A stretch of 64,000 nucleotides of DNA, taken from assembly GCF_036850765.1 (NCBI RefSeq), contig NC_089493.1:218982744-219046743 (forward strand), read 5' to 3'. A program made the translations under genes and the position numbers. Positions 46,521-58,411 of this stretch are shown one piece after another; positions within the stretch are counted from its first letter, which is position 1, and each line of letters begins with the position of its first letter. The notes under the pieces are model-generated. The model saw only the letters and a list, made by a program, of their open reading frames with translations. It searched no databases and had not been told where the DNA came from. The DNA is from Saccopteryx bilineata (taxonomy: Eukaryota > Chordata > Mammalia > Chiroptera > Emballonuridae).

Positions 46521-48195
46521 AAACAAACAAATGGGCACACTGGACTGTGATTCTAGGAGAGATTAGTTTTATTCTGGTTCAAGTGGTTGTGTTATCAAGA
46601 AAAAGGTACTTATTTTTTTTGAACCTAAATTTTTATTAATATAGTGAGGTAATTGGGAAAGAGAGGAGTGGGATACATTTCCTAAACAATAGAGTTTTTT
46701 TTACCCCCCCTTTTTAAGTACACAGGCTGGATTTCCCTATCAGCCTCCCTCTTAACCCATTTGAAAACTAGCCTTAAACTAATACATAGCTTTATATTAT
46801 GTTGACCGTTTGATATTTGTATCTTAATAAAAATGTCTCTCAAATAGTTGGTGGTGATAGTTGAAGTCAGCTGCTATTTAACATCAGTCTTCAGAAATTT
46901 TCTTGTCTATTTGTAGAGTCAAAATTGCAATCAGGCGCACATTCTCAGAAGGGGTAAACCACAAAGTACTGATTAAAGGAGAAAATTGCCTAGCCAGCTA
47001 AAACAGTTTGTTTAATTCTAATGGCAATAAGTAGTATACAATCTACTTCTTAGAAGAGACTTTTATGGGGGAGTATAAAATTCAAGGAGACTTAGAAAAG
47101 AACGATTCTATTGGAAGTTAAGAAAAATGAAGATATTTTCAGTATGAATTGTGTAATATTTTATAAACTTTTATTTTAAAATAGAGTCATATACTTTAAA
47201 TTTAATCAATGTGAGCATTTGGGGATTGATATTCTCAAAACCTATATAGATGCTTTTAAATGTAAAATAAATAAATAGAAAACCTAAATTTTGTTGACCT
47301 TCAAGAAGGGAGATTATTTTATAATTTAAGAGAAACACCTTATTTGTTGTTTTGTTAATTTCAATTTAAGAGAAACATCTTATTTGTTGTTTTGTTTTGC
47401 TTTCATATTGCGATTTATTTTGTGCTAAGAGAGAGCCAACAGTAAATCAAAATCAGACAATGGATGTAAAAAACATGGTTTTTCTACCTAAACACCACTA
47501 AAATGATGGCAAAAATACAAAAATTTGTAAACCTATAAGACAAAAGAGAATGGATGGGGTTGAGGGAAACAGGAAATAGCAGATAATGGAGAGCACATAA
47601 TATTTAAATATTTAGGTAAAATAGATAAAAGACAACTCCCTAATCAAACTAGAAAAAGTCTGAAATTTTAGTTCACATTTTGTGGTGAGGCTCAATCATG
47701 AAATAATCCGATTTGTCCCATTGGATTTTGTGATTGGCAGCAATAGCACATTGAAATAAGGGATATAGTGGTGATGGGAGGTAGAAACAAAGAATGTTGA
47801 CACTTGGTAATGCGGTATATCTCCCTACTCCAAACAACTAATAGTATACTCCTTCCTCAACTTCAGCAAATTTCAGGATGTTGATTCTTTTGGGAAGACA
47901 AACCAGAAGGACTCTCATTTTAGAGAGTGGGTACACTGATGAACATGGTGGTGCTGTACTCAAGTCATGGGTTTATATTTCATGAGGTGGAGACTGGAAG
48001 ATGTCTTTGCAGAAACTGGCAGAAGCAAGAGAAAAGCTATTTGTAACGAGTCCCTAATTTAGCAATTTTACACATTGAAGTCTTGCAGTTAATACGCCCT
48101 TCTAACCTAGGGCAAGATTCTCTTCAGCTTTATGGATACTAAATGGGGTAGCCAATTACCATCAGATATTTGAGAACATCTCTTACATGAAAGAT
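46521..48195. other. Unique AT-rich sequence with a 40-bp tandem duplication
   Basis: No gene seen. 'aatttaagagaaacacctta' at 47323 repeats with 40-bp period at 47363 ('aatttaagagaaacatctta'), two copies ending near 47397. A T/C run occurs near 46690-46715. Confidence 0.6.
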
Positions 48196-48580
48196 AGAAT
48201 CACCCTGACTGGTTGGTTAGCTCAGTGGTAGAATGTTTGCCTGGCATGTGGATGTCCCGGTTTGATTCCAGAACTGGGCACACAGGAGAAGTGCCCATCT
48301 GCTTCTTCACTCCTTCCCCTCTAGCTTCTTTCTCTCTCTCTATTTCCCTCTTGCAGCCCTGGCTCGATTGGAGGGAGTTGGACCCAAGCACTGAGGATGG
48401 CTTTAGGACTTCCACCTCAGGCGCTAAAAGCTCAGTTGCTAAGCAATAGAGCAATGCCCCAAATGGTCAAAGCATCAAACCCTAGTGGGATTCCCAGGTT
48501 TATCCTGGTCAGGGCACATGCTGGAGCCTGTCTCTCTGCCTCCCCTCCTCTCACTGAAGATAAAAAAAGTAACCAAAACA
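48196..48580 (+). mobile_element. Older long-family SINE, sense
   Basis: tRNA-like head 'ctgactggttggttagctca' with 'ggtagaatgtttgcctggca' and B-box-like 'cggtttgattccag', then 'gagaagtgcccatctgcttc', a CT tract, 'tcgattggagggagttgg' and 'aggtttatcctggtcaggg'. It is more diverged than the copy at 36842 but in the same order. Ends in a short A tail at about 48565. Confidence 0.85.
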
Positions 48581-48938
48581 AGAACTCAGAGATGGCTGAG
48601 ACAATTCAGGAGTTGAAAAAATATAAGCAATGCTCACGAATATAAGATCCATATATAAGACAATAATGCATTCTTGACTTAAAAACAGTATACAATATAA
48701 AAGAAATAATCAGTAAACAAGAAAGAACTCTTGAAAATTAAAAAGAAATTATAAATATAAAATATTTTAAATTTTTTTAAAAATAGAAATTAAAAATATA
48801 AATATATAAGGGGTAGAATATAAAGTTGAAGAAATCATCCAGGAAATAAAATAAGGGCCAGTGAAGTAAAATTAGAAGATACATTGCCATCTAATTTATG
48901 AAAAAGATCATCACTACAAACCCACTTGTAAAAAATGG
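48581..48938. other. Unique, extremely AT-rich sequence
   Basis: Runs of A, AAAT and AATATA between two SINEs; nothing recognised. Confidence 0.5.
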
Positions 48939-49298
48939 CCTTAATTGCCTGACCAGGCGGTGGCACAGTGGATAGAGCGTCGGACTGGGATGTGGAGGAC
49001 CCAGGTTCAAGACCCTGAGGTCGCCAGCTCCAGTCCAGGCTCATCTGGTTTGGGGTCACCAGCTTGGACCCAAGGTCGCTGCCTGGAGCAAGAGGTTTCT
49101 CCATCTGCTGAAGGCCGGCAGTGAAGGCACATATGAGAAAGCAATCAATGAACAACTAAGGTGTTGCAACAAAAAACTAATGATTGATGCTTCTCATCTC
49201 TCTCCTCCGTTCCTGTCTGTCTGTCCCTGTCTATCCCTCTCTCTGACTCTCACTCTGTCTCTATAAAAAAACAAAAACAAAAAACAAACACCTTAATT
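48939..49298 (+). mobile_element. SINE (third type), sense, 8-bp flanking duplication
   Basis: The SINE (48947-49290) begins gcctgaccaggcggtggcac, with 'agagcgtcggactgggatgt', B box 'ggttcaagaccc', 'gctcatctggtttggggtca' and 'acatatgagaaagcaatcaa', a CT tract and an A/CA tail. ccttaatt flanks it at 48939-48946 and 49291-49298. It is inserted at the edge of an old L1. Confidence 0.9.
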
Positions 49299-49299
49299 A

Positions 49300-50282
49300 A
49301 GAGTAACTTTCAGTTGGTTGCTGAAGTAGAAAAAACATCTGGACCCCCCACTATAAACCATACACCAAAATTAATTTGAGATGGACCATGGACCTAAAGC
49401 TGAGCAATAAAATATAATCATTTTGAGGAAAAGTTTAGATTATCATTATAACTTCAATAGTAAAAGATTTATTAAGTAGGGAACAAAAAGCACTAACCTT
49501 TAAAAATTAAACTTTATTAAAATAACTGCTGTTTATTTTTTTTCAAGTGAGAAGAGGGAAAATAGACATATTTCTACATGTACATGACTGGGATCCACCT
49601 GGCAATCCACTTCTGGAGCCAATGGTGCTTGAATCAACTGAGCCACTGGGTGCAAGAGGGGAAGAGAGAGAAAAGGGGAGAAGGGAAGGGAAAAGAAGCA
49701 GATGGTCACTTCTCATGTGTGCTCTGACCGGGGGTCAAACCCAGGATGTCCACATACCGGGTTAACACTCTAATCACTGAACCAACCGGCCAGGGACTGT
49801 TGTTCAATTGTTAATGTTTTCCACCAAAAGTCACATATAATGGAGTTTAGACAAGCTTTATTCATGAATAACCCAAAACTAGAAATAACCTAAATGTTCA
49901 ACAACAGTTAAATGGATAGTTACTATATTCATATTATAAAGTGCAACAGTGAAATAAAGAAAACCATTTTGTTGTATGCAGTATTACTAATGAGTCTTAC
50001 CAATATATAATTGAGTTAAGAAATTTATACATGAAAGAATACACAATATATGATTCCATTTATTTGTTGTTCAAAACAAGAAAAATTAACCTATGATGAT
50101 AAAAATCAGATTACTAGTTACCTTAAGGAGTATTAAGAGAGGGCAGGAGAAAGTCTTGGGTGTTGGGAATATTTTATATCTTGATTTGGGTTATGGTAAA
50201 TGGGTGTATACATATGTGAAATTTTATTTATATCTACATAAACTGTGTGCACTATACCTCATATAAGATGAGCCTGAATGAT
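49300..50282 (+). mobile_element. Ancient L1 3' part, sense, split by a SINE
   Basis: 49300-49530 matches the ORF2 C-terminal coding region ('aaccatacaccaaaattaat', 'tggaccatggacctaaagct'). 49797-50282 continues with 'ttcatgaataacccaaaact', 'aatgttcaacaacagttaaa', 'tatgattccatttatttgtt' and 'atatcttgatttgggttatg', the classic end of old mammalian L1s. The order is right and the SINE at 49531-49796 separates the halves. Confidence 0.75.
49531..49796 (-). mobile_element. Older SINE, antisense, inside ancient L1
   Basis: T tract, 'gtgagaagagggaaaataga', 'gactgggatccacctggcaa', purine tract, 'gctctgaccgggggtcaaac' and head complement 'actgaaccaaccggccaggg'. Flanks actgctgtt (49525) and actgttgtt (49796) are a plausible aged duplication. 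Confidence 0.85.
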
Positions 50283-50339
50283 AATATTAGAAAATGAAAT
50301 ATAATTAGAGTATCCTTCTACGAGAGCTTTATGTATATC

Positions 50340-50826
50340 CTTAGAGCTGTTATTCATTATTTTGGTTCTTCCACTGGGGATCTTGTGGGATTGCATCTTC
50401 TCACCCTGTTTTAGTTAGGCATGGGCATGCTACTCTCTGTGACTGATAAAATGTAAGTAGAAATGATACAAGTTACTTCTGGGTGAATATTTTGAGGAGT
50501 CAGTGTGACTTGCCATGTTGCCTTTCTTCTGCTGAGTTCCTGAGATCTTTGGGAGGGTGGAAACTCTGTCTCTCCAGCCTCCATGTAAGGACAATAAGGA
50601 GCTTAGCCCTTAGCTAGTCACTGTTGAACCCATAGTGTCAGTGAAAAATAGACTTCTGAGGGCTTGACTGAGGGTGTTAACATGCAATACAATATACAGA
50701 TGATGCATTATATAATTGTATACCTGAAACCTCTATAATTGCACCCCAATCCAGTAAAAAAATAGTAAAATAAAAAATAAACCTCTGCTATATTAAACCA
50801 CTTGATATAAATAATTTTGACTGATG
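50340..50826 (+). mobile_element. Ancient MaLR-type LTR, interrupted by an L1 3' end
   Basis: 'actgataaaatgtaagtaga', 'gttacttctgggtgaatatt' and 'cctttcttctgctgagttcc' follow an old LTR pattern, and 'aataaacctctgctatatta' with 'aaccact' at 50778-50803 looks like its end. Between them (about 50665-50777) is an inserted L1 3' tail. Family naming is from memory and the relic is highly diverged. Confidence 0.5.
50665..50777 (+). mobile_element. Short L1 3'-terminal fragment, sense
   Basis: 'caatacaatatacagatgat', 'ataattgtatacctgaaacc' and 'caccccaatccagtaaaaaa' are the last ~110 bp of an L1 3'UTR with its A-rich tail, matching the end of the twin-primed L1 at 21.85 kb. It is severely 5'-truncated. 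Confidence 0.75.
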
Positions 50827-51079
50827 CTAGTACCCAACTTTCAGAAGAATAGAAAAGAGAAAAAAGAATAAAGATTGTCAAAGAAATCAGTCAAAAATTT
50901 TTTCCAGAATGGGTGGACTTTAATTTCTACAGTCGGAAAGCCACTCCTGGTACTGAGTGCAATGAATGAATGAAATAGTTCCACATAACCAGAGTAAGAC
51001 CCTCCTAAAAATTTCAAAGTGGGGTACAAAAAAATCACTGATAAAGAAGTATCAAAACCAATTTGGACTTCTTTTTCAT

Positions 51080-51222
51080 TTTAAATTTATTTAGAAAATT
51101 AAATTTAATAAGGTGATATTGATCAATAAGACTACATATGTTTCAGGTAAACATTTCTTTAGCATTTGAACTGTTGATTATGTTATATACCCATCACCCT
51201 AAGTCAAATCATTTTCTGACTT
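51080..51222 (-). mobile_element. Short L1 3'-terminal fragment, antisense
   Basis: 'aattaaatttaataaggtga', 'tattgatcaataagactaca' and 'tatacccatcaccctaagtc' match the same L1 3' end as the fragment at 1567. Only about 140 bp remain. Confidence 0.8.
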
Positions 51223-53319
51223 GAACTTCTTAATATTTAACTCTGGAAACTAGAAGACAATGAAACTCTTTTAAATTCTATAAAAAAACATGCGTGATCT
51301 GTTTTTTATATCCTAGTCAATCTTCCACTCAATCTAAGAGAGTCAAAATGAGTTACCTCTGACGAGTTGGAAACAATAGTAGAAAGAGGTGAAAATGAAT
51401 GGCTTAGTGGAATATTCTTTTCTATTATGAGCTTTAATGAACTATTAGATCAATTAAACTTTGTAACCACATTACTTTATTATTTATTGTATTTATAGTG
51501 ATACACACTATAAAATTTTTAAAAAAGAAAATAGATTTTTTTAAACCTGTGATTCCTATTTTCTATTGCATTTGAATGAGAATGGTAAGAAAGTTCTATT
51601 GTTTGTGCTAGTTGACTTACCAGAAGGTAATTTAAAGAAATGGCATTCTTAAATTGAGAGACAAAGGTCAAAGACAAGCAATGACTTAGCTGTTAAAACA
51701 TACATCATGAAGCACAAATCCTTAACAGCATACAGTGGCAGTCCATGGGGAGTGAAAAGGAGTGCCTTTAGTTTGTATCTGTGACTTATTGCTATGGCAT
51801 GACACTATTACATTTTGGTTTTAGCATTTTTAAAGAGGAAGTAATAGTTATGAGAGATGAAGAACTCAGAATTAAGTACGGTAGTTATACACAGAAGGGT
51901 AATTTGGTTTTGATGTATTGGCCTGAGCCTGTTAACTAATAATACCAAATTTTAAGTAGCATCTTACCAGTATGAAAAAGAGGTAGCATCATTATTAATG
52001 TCTAAACTATAGTGTGTTTCACACAGGATTATGGTAAAGGTCAAGCCATGTTTCTCTGAATTAAAAGCTATTCTGAGATATCACATTCCTAATCAACTCA
52101 GACCTAAAGGTGCATAGCTCAGTTATAATGAGGCACAATGAATTTAAATAAACTGTGAGATACTGTATTGTGATTTATATGTGCACTGTGGTATCCTTTT
52201 AACTCATTAACAATGAATGATACTATGTGTTTGCAACTGTTTTCTGCTGTATAACTAATTTTTAATCACAATATTTCTTAGTGAAAGTGCCTTACACTCT
52301 CATTTCCTTCCTGTATGTGTAAGGTAAAAGGCAATGGATACCCCTGGCATGTACTCAAACATGAATAACAGGAGAAAGAAACCAGCAAATTTTCACTCAG
52401 ATACATTCCATGAATTAACGGTTTGTAACTGCTCACATGTTTAAGTTTCATAGTATGGAATTGCCATGGGAATTGAGAACAAGAGTTGAAGGTTATATGT
52501 AGGGTTCTGTGTTATACTTCAGATATCCTTGTGGAAGAATTTTAAAAATCATTAAACATATTTGAGTATTTATTAAAAGACAAAATCAAAATGCCAAAAT
52601 TTAGCCAGAAACTATTCTGCTTAATAATTCAGGAGTCTTGTTTACCATCTTCTGTCTTCATGTGTACACCAGTAATTTTTGTAAACAACACACACAGCCC
52701 TATAGCTTGCTCATATAGCAAGTTTACATAACTATGGGGCTTTAACTTTACTTTGTAAAACCGTTTTTATTCATTTCTAGATTAAGAGCAACCTTATACA
52801 TGTATGATAAAACATAAACATAATAAGGGAGAATTCTAGCATAGATAAAATTCTCTTTATAGATATTTCAATTATATCCACTTTTTGTGGAGATTGAAGG
52901 AGACTAGTTATAGATCCTTAGACATCTGTTTTTCTAATATTTTAAAAAAATCTATCCAGATATTAAATGTGCCTTAATTTATACAACCCACAGTTGAAAT
53001 GCCTTCACTACTCTTGAAACTGAGTTCATTTTAACCAGGCTTTTGTATTGAAACAGGACTTCTCTCTTGGAGTTCAACTGCTTTTGTGTTTTATTATCTG
53101 TTTCATATCCATTCATTCTTTTTCTTGTGAGTTTTTGCCTGGTATACACTTGGCCCTATATATATTAATTCTAGAATAATGTATCAGATACCGCTAACTA
53201 TTCCTCAATATCTATTCCCCTTTCTTTCCTTTTAGTAATAGGACTGAAGTTTTTCCTAGTTAAATTGCCATCCAACATCTAATCACATTTTTTAGTCTCC
53301 TTTGAAGTTAGGTATAATG
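51223..53319. other. Unique AT-rich sequence, ~2.1 kb without repeats
   Basis: The longest stretch in the second half of the window without a recognised mobile element. No long open frame, splice-bounded exon or RNA gene is visible. It would be the best place to look for conserved non-coding sequence by alignment. Confidence 0.5.
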
Positions 53320-53712
53320 GACTGAATTGTGTAGTATCAAAATTTGTATGTCGAAGTTCTAACTCCTAGAACTTCATAATGTGACTATATTTGGAGATTG
53401 AATTTTTAGACAGGTAATTAAAGATGAATGAAGTCATTAGCTTGGGACCTAATCCAATAAGACTTTATCTTATAATGTCTTTATAAGAAAAAGATATTAA
53501 GACACAAATGTGCATAAAGCAGAGAACATGTGAAAACACCAGAGGAAGGTGGGTATTTGTAAGACATGAGAGAGGCCTCAGAAGAAACCAACACTGCTGA
53601 CACTTTGATCTTAGCCTTCTAGCTTCTAGAATAATAAGGGAAATACATTTGTTGTTTAAGGCACCCAGTCTGTGGTACTTTATGTCAGTTCTAAAACGAA
53701 TACTATGGAATA
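53320..53712 (+). mobile_element. ERVL-MaLR LTR (MLT1-like), sense
   Basis: 'gactgaattgtgtagtatca', 'cataatgtgactatatttgg', 'gggacctaatccaataagac', 'gctgacactttgatcttagc' and 'ttgtttaaggcacccagtct' occur in the order of mammalian MaLR LTRs. It is an old solo LTR. The 108-codon minus-strand frame across it (53465-53791) is fortuitous. Confidence 0.75.
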
Positions 53713-54270
53713 GCCATGTTATTGAGCTTGGGTTACTGGGGTATAATTGAAGTATTATGTGCAGTTTCAAGGTCATTTCCTTAAAAGACAAAGTGGAATA
53801 AGCTGGATTGTCTCTTTTCCCTTCTCACAGGCTAGAACACAGAAATGGTGAGGATCCTGCTTGGTGTATTCAAATAAGAGCCACCCTTGGGGCATGGTGG
53901 AGCAATGAAGGAAAAAACCTGGCTTCCGAATGACCTGTGGAGAAGAGCCACTATAACTTTGCTCTTACCTTAACTAGTAAAACATATACGGAGAAGGTAC
54001 CACACATAGAACCTCTACGCTGTTTCCACTTTAACTTATCATTTATTCTCTGAGAAAAAAAGATAAGTTTAACTTGACTGAATGGTGGTAATTACATCTG
54101 CCTAGTCTTGCCTTAACTGATTAACCCAATGGAAGTCTGTGATCTGCTTTGAAGTCTCTAGCTTCAAAAGATAACTCACATGAGACCTATTCATATAAAC
54201 CCGAGTTGCTCTTAAAAAATTCTCTAAATTTTACTTATAATTTTTCTTCATTTGATGAAGTATCTTTGTG
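53713..54270. other. Mostly unique; possible LTR relic near 53790-53960
   Basis: 'acctggcttccgaatgacct' followed by 'gtggagaagagccac' resembles a block of ancient mammalian LTRs, but the match is too weak to annotate. No gene seen. Confidence 0.4.
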
Positions 54271-54314
54271 TAACTATAGGATTTTTTTTGTGTGTGTGTA
54301 ACTATAGGATTTTG
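54271..54314 (+). repeat. Two-copy 28-bp tandem duplication with GT run
   Basis: taactataggatttt at 54271 recurs at 54299. A (GT)n run separates the copies. Confidence 0.85.
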
Positions 54315-54545
54315 AGATTACCATAATTTTTCCTCAAATGCACTGCTGGGAGGGAAGAGCTTGAGGATCCTGGCATGCAGGTCTCGCTCCATGGAAGCAG
54401 GCAGAGGCACCTAAATTGCTGTGGAGACTTTGAGATGCTTCCTTGCCCTGTAATCTGGGCAAGAAACAATGAGTGAGATTGCAAGGGTTTTAACATTCCA
54501 AAATAAATATCTATTTTTAAAAATTTTGAAAAAAAATGCAAATTG
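54315..54545 (+). other. Higher-GC patch with downstream AATAAA, origin unknown
   Basis: About 170 bp of balanced composition ('gaagagcttgaggatcctgg', 'ggaagcaggcagaggcacct') stand out from AT-rich surroundings. It is followed by 'ccaaaataaatatc' (AATAAA near 54502) and an A-rich stretch. A 79-codon frame crosses it on the other strand. This could be a small processed-transcript insertion, but no flanking duplication was found. Confidence 0.3.
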
Positions 54546-56305
54546 CTTCCTTTTTTGACTATCTGAACCCTGGAAAGTATTCTTTATTTGATAATTTCAG
54601 ATTTAATTAACTGGGAATAGTTCTCAGTGAAGAAGGACAAATAAAATACTCTTGGTTTGAGTTATCACTTTAATAAAATGAGTTTCTTTCAATTAACATT
54701 CATTAAAGATCATTTATTTCAAATAAGAGCTGAAATCACTCTAGTTCTAAAATATCTCATAATTGAATGCCTCCCCTATCCCCAAGTTAACAAAGTAAGA
54801 CAAGGAAAAAGATACAAACATGCAGTACAAACCCAAAAAGATTGAGCTTCTGATATGATGTATGTTTTTATCCTATTAATTGCCATCAAGATATAGTATA
54901 TGCTGAACATTATAGTATATGGAAATAAAATTGTGTGAAAGCTTTAGATTTTTTGGAATTAATATTTAAGGAGGGCATTTATTTTATAAGGACTTAGCCA
55001 GGTATTTTGTGGTTAAATGATTTCAAAGTCTACTAAACTCATGAAACATTATGTGTGCAACAAATACTTATTGAGCATGTACTACATTCTGAGCAAGATG
55101 GCCTTAAGATTTCCCTTCAGTCTTTTGAAACTACACAGTTTTGTTCCTCAATGTAGATCCTTGACCTCCCTTTTCAGAGAGCATTCACTTTAGAAAACTT
55201 TCAATTGTAAATTCTGTCTCTGCCTCTTTGATATGTAACTCCTCCAGCCTCTTACCAGTTTTACGATCTAGGAATATTTTCTTTTTCAAGGACCTTGTAG
55301 CTTTGGCATATAATCATTAAGAAAGAAAGCATCCTATCTTCCAGTCTTAGTGAAAGAGTAGGAGCCTAAATTTGATGTGTCAATTGTCAAACACAATGGC
55401 CTAATTATATTAACTATCCCTTCACACACACTAATTTTTCCTAGTATTTTTCTACTAACTTATTTCAGTACTTAAAATCTCTTTCAACTTCTGTTTCAGC
55501 AATGTTGACTTTAGTCTCTTACCCTTATTGCAGTAGTCTCAAAAAAAGTCTTTCATATTTAACTGATCAAGTGCAATTTTTCTTTGACAATTTCAAATCC
55601 TATGTTAGTGGGAAATGTAAGAAGTGGTTATAATAGGTGTTGTATTTACCTTCATAGAGATTACAAACTATTAAAGTTATAACAAGTCTTTGACTATAAA
55701 GATGACTTCAAGGAAAACTTCAACTATATTTTATATATTCATTTAATTCAATTTGAATTTCTTTACAAACATGGGCACTCGAGAGGTCCTCCAGATGGTT
55801 AATGATTATCTGAAAGTTTCTGGATCAAAACCAATTCCAAATGTACATGCAAAGTCAGGTTTTCATTGAAGGTAAAGAATGGTGTTATTTTAAGAATAAT
55901 ACATGTTATTTTATATAGAAATAACTTTACCAGGGTTAGTGGATAATTGAAATGCCATATACAGACATATCGTACTTTGTATTGACAATTACCTTTCCTC
56001 TCATTTTTTTTTCAAATATAGTAAATAAATCACTGACATCTTAAATATGATATAAAGCATCATATAGTTCTCCATTGCAATATGAGGGAGTCAGCAGATT
56101 ATAGGAACTTCGGAAAGTTGAACTAGTAGAATCTGTAGAACTAGTATGTGTTGTTGAGGTTATGTTAAATAATTCACATAAAATAGATGCTCATAAAAAT
56201 CAAATTTATTACCATTATTTGTAAAAATAACAAAGGACAAAGGTAAACAAATTTTTGACTAATTTGGGGACAGAACTAAAATTTTCAAAATTACACACAA
56301 TTAAG
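54546..56305. other. Unique AT-rich sequence
   Basis: No gene, LTR or SINE recognised. One short direct-repeat-like AT block but no array. Ends at the target duplication of the next SINE. Confidence 0.5.
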
Positions 56306-56522
56306 TGTACTATTTATCTTTTTTTTTTTTAATTTTATTTATTCATTTTTAGAGAGGAGAGAGAGAGAGACAGAGAGGGAGAAGGGGGGAGGAGCTGGAA
56401 GCATCAACTCCCATATGTGCCTTGACCAGGCAAGCCCAGGGTTTCGAACTGGCGACCTCAGCATTTCCAGGTCGAGGCTTTATCCACTGCGCCACCACAG
56501 GTCAGGCTGTACTATTTATCTT
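56306..56522 (-). mobile_element. Young short SINE, antisense, 15-bp target duplication
   Basis: The SINE (56321-56507) is flanked by tgtactatttatctt at 56306-56320 and 56508-56522. Antisense features: T tract, attttatttattcattttta, a GA tract, 'agcatcaactcccatatgtg', B-box complement 'gggtttcgaactgg', A-box complement 'ccactgcgccacca', and head end 'caggtcaggc'. Same family as 13198, 29094 and 59826. Confidence 0.95.
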
Positions 56523-57354
56523 GATTTTTGCTTTGGTATATACAGTTCTTAATATATATTTATTGAAACAAATATGTTTTGGCTTCTCCTAATATAGCTA
56601 CTAGGTATTTTCCTTTCTCTTTCTTTCCTCTTTTCCCCTGGTCTCTATCCATCCTTTCTTCAAAAGAAAAAGTATATTTGTATATGTGTTCATATGTACA
56701 TTTATTTTATTTCAGCTTTATTGAAGGGCAGTTGATAAATAAAACTAAAATATATTTAAAGTGTACAACACGATCATTTGATAATACATATCATGAAAAC
56801 AGTCTCATAATTTACTAAATTTACACATCAATCACCTCAAATATTTACATTAAAAAATTTTTGGTAATAATAAGTTAAGCTCCAGTCTTTTAGCAAAATT
56901 CTATTATACAATACAACATTATAAACCATAGTCACTGTGCTACATATTAGACCCTCAGACCTATTCACCTTATTACTGTAAGTTCATATCCTTTTACCAA
57001 CTACTCCCTACTTCCCCATTTCCAGGTTCTGGCAATTACCATTTTATTCTCTTTTCTTTCAATCCAACTCTTTTTTTTTTTTTTTAATTCCGTGTATAAG
57101 TGATACCATACAGTATTTGTCTTTCTCTGTCTGGTGTATTTTATTTAGAATAATACTTTCTCAGTTCATTCATATTTTTATAAATGGTAGAATTTACTTT
57201 CTTTTTAGAATTGAATTAATTTTTTGAGGAACCACTATACTTTCTTCCATAATGGTTGTACTAATTTGCATCTCACCAACAGTGAATGAGGGTTCCTTTT
57301 TCTCCAGAGCCTCTCCAACACTTGTTATTACCTGTCTTGTTGATAATAGTCAAT

Positions 57355-57729
57355 CTAACAGGTGTGAGGTGGTATCTCATTGTAGTTTTGATTTGCATTT
57401 CTTGAATAGCTAGTGAAGGTGAGCAACTTTTCATATATTTGTTGGCCATTTATTTGTATGTCCTTTTGGGAGAAGTGTCTGTTCATGTCCTCTCCCCATT
57501 TTTTAATTGGATTGTTTGCTTGTTTGTTGCTGAGCTTTGTGTGTTCTTTATATATCTTAGATATTAACCCCTTATCAGAGTTGTTGTTTGCAAATATCAC
57601 CTCTGGTTTAGTTGGCTGTGTCTTTGTTTTGCTGTCAGTTTCTTTTGCTGTGCAAAAGCTTTTTAGTTTGATGTAGTCCCATTCATTTATTGTTGCCTTT
57701 ACTTCAGTTGCCTTTGGGATCAAGTTCAT
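57355..57729 (-). pseudogene. L1 copy C ORF2 C-terminal fragment
   Basis: A 124-codon open stretch corresponds to the ORF2 segment after the RT domain ('[20 protein letters not shown]' area). It aligns with the same segment of copy D (59288-59722) and copy B (26160-26423). It is a residual fragment without start or catalytic domains. Confidence 0.8.
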
Positions 57730-58201
57730 AAATTGTCCTCTTCAACCAAGGTCCATTAAGTTTAGTACTTATGTTTTCTTCTATGTAAGTTACTGTTTGA
57801 GATCATATATTTAGGTCTTTGATCCATTTTGAATTAACTTTTGTTCAGGGGGACAAACTGTAGTCAAGTTTCATTCTTTTGCATGTGGCTTTTCAATTTT
57901 CCCAGCACCATTAATTTAAGAGGCTTTCTTTTCTCCATTGTGTGTTTTTGGCTCCTTTGTTGAAGATGATTTGTTCATATGTATGTGGTTTTCTATCTGG
58001 GCTATAGATTTTGTTCTATTTGTCTGTATATCTGTTTTTCTGCCAAAACCATGCTATTTTGATTATCATGGCTCTGTAGTATAATTTGAAGTCAGATAGT
58101 GTGATATCTTTAGCTGCATTCTATTTCCTCAGGATTGCTTTGGCTATTTGGGCTTTTTTTATGGTTCCATAAAAACCTGGTAATTTTTTGTTCTATTTTT
58201 A

Positions 58202-58411
58202 AAAAAATGACAAGGAAAAGAGAACAGAGGGAAAGGGGATAATAGGAAGGGATAAAGCTGAAGGGAAGGGAGAGGACGCTATGGAGAGAGGGGCAAAGGA
58301 GATGTTGAAGGGGATACGGGGGAGGCGGAATGCATTTGGGGGAACACTAGAATCTACAATATATAACACAATAAATTAAAATTAATTAAAATTATGTGTG
58401 ACAAAAAATGA
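58202..58411 (+). mobile_element. Unidentified 192-bp insert in L1 copy C, with AATAAA and 9-bp duplication
   Basis: The insert 58211-58402 is flanked by aaaaaatga at 58202-58210 and 58403-58411, and it interrupts otherwise continuous ORF2 sequence. It is purine-rich ('gggaaaggggataataggaa'), contains 'gaacactagaatctacaata' and 'acacaataaattaaaattaa' near its right end, so it looks like a 3' transcript end with polyadenylation signal and A-rich tail. It has no tRNA-like head and no coding frame. It may be a 5'-truncated 3'UTR of another retroelement. Confidence 0.6.
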
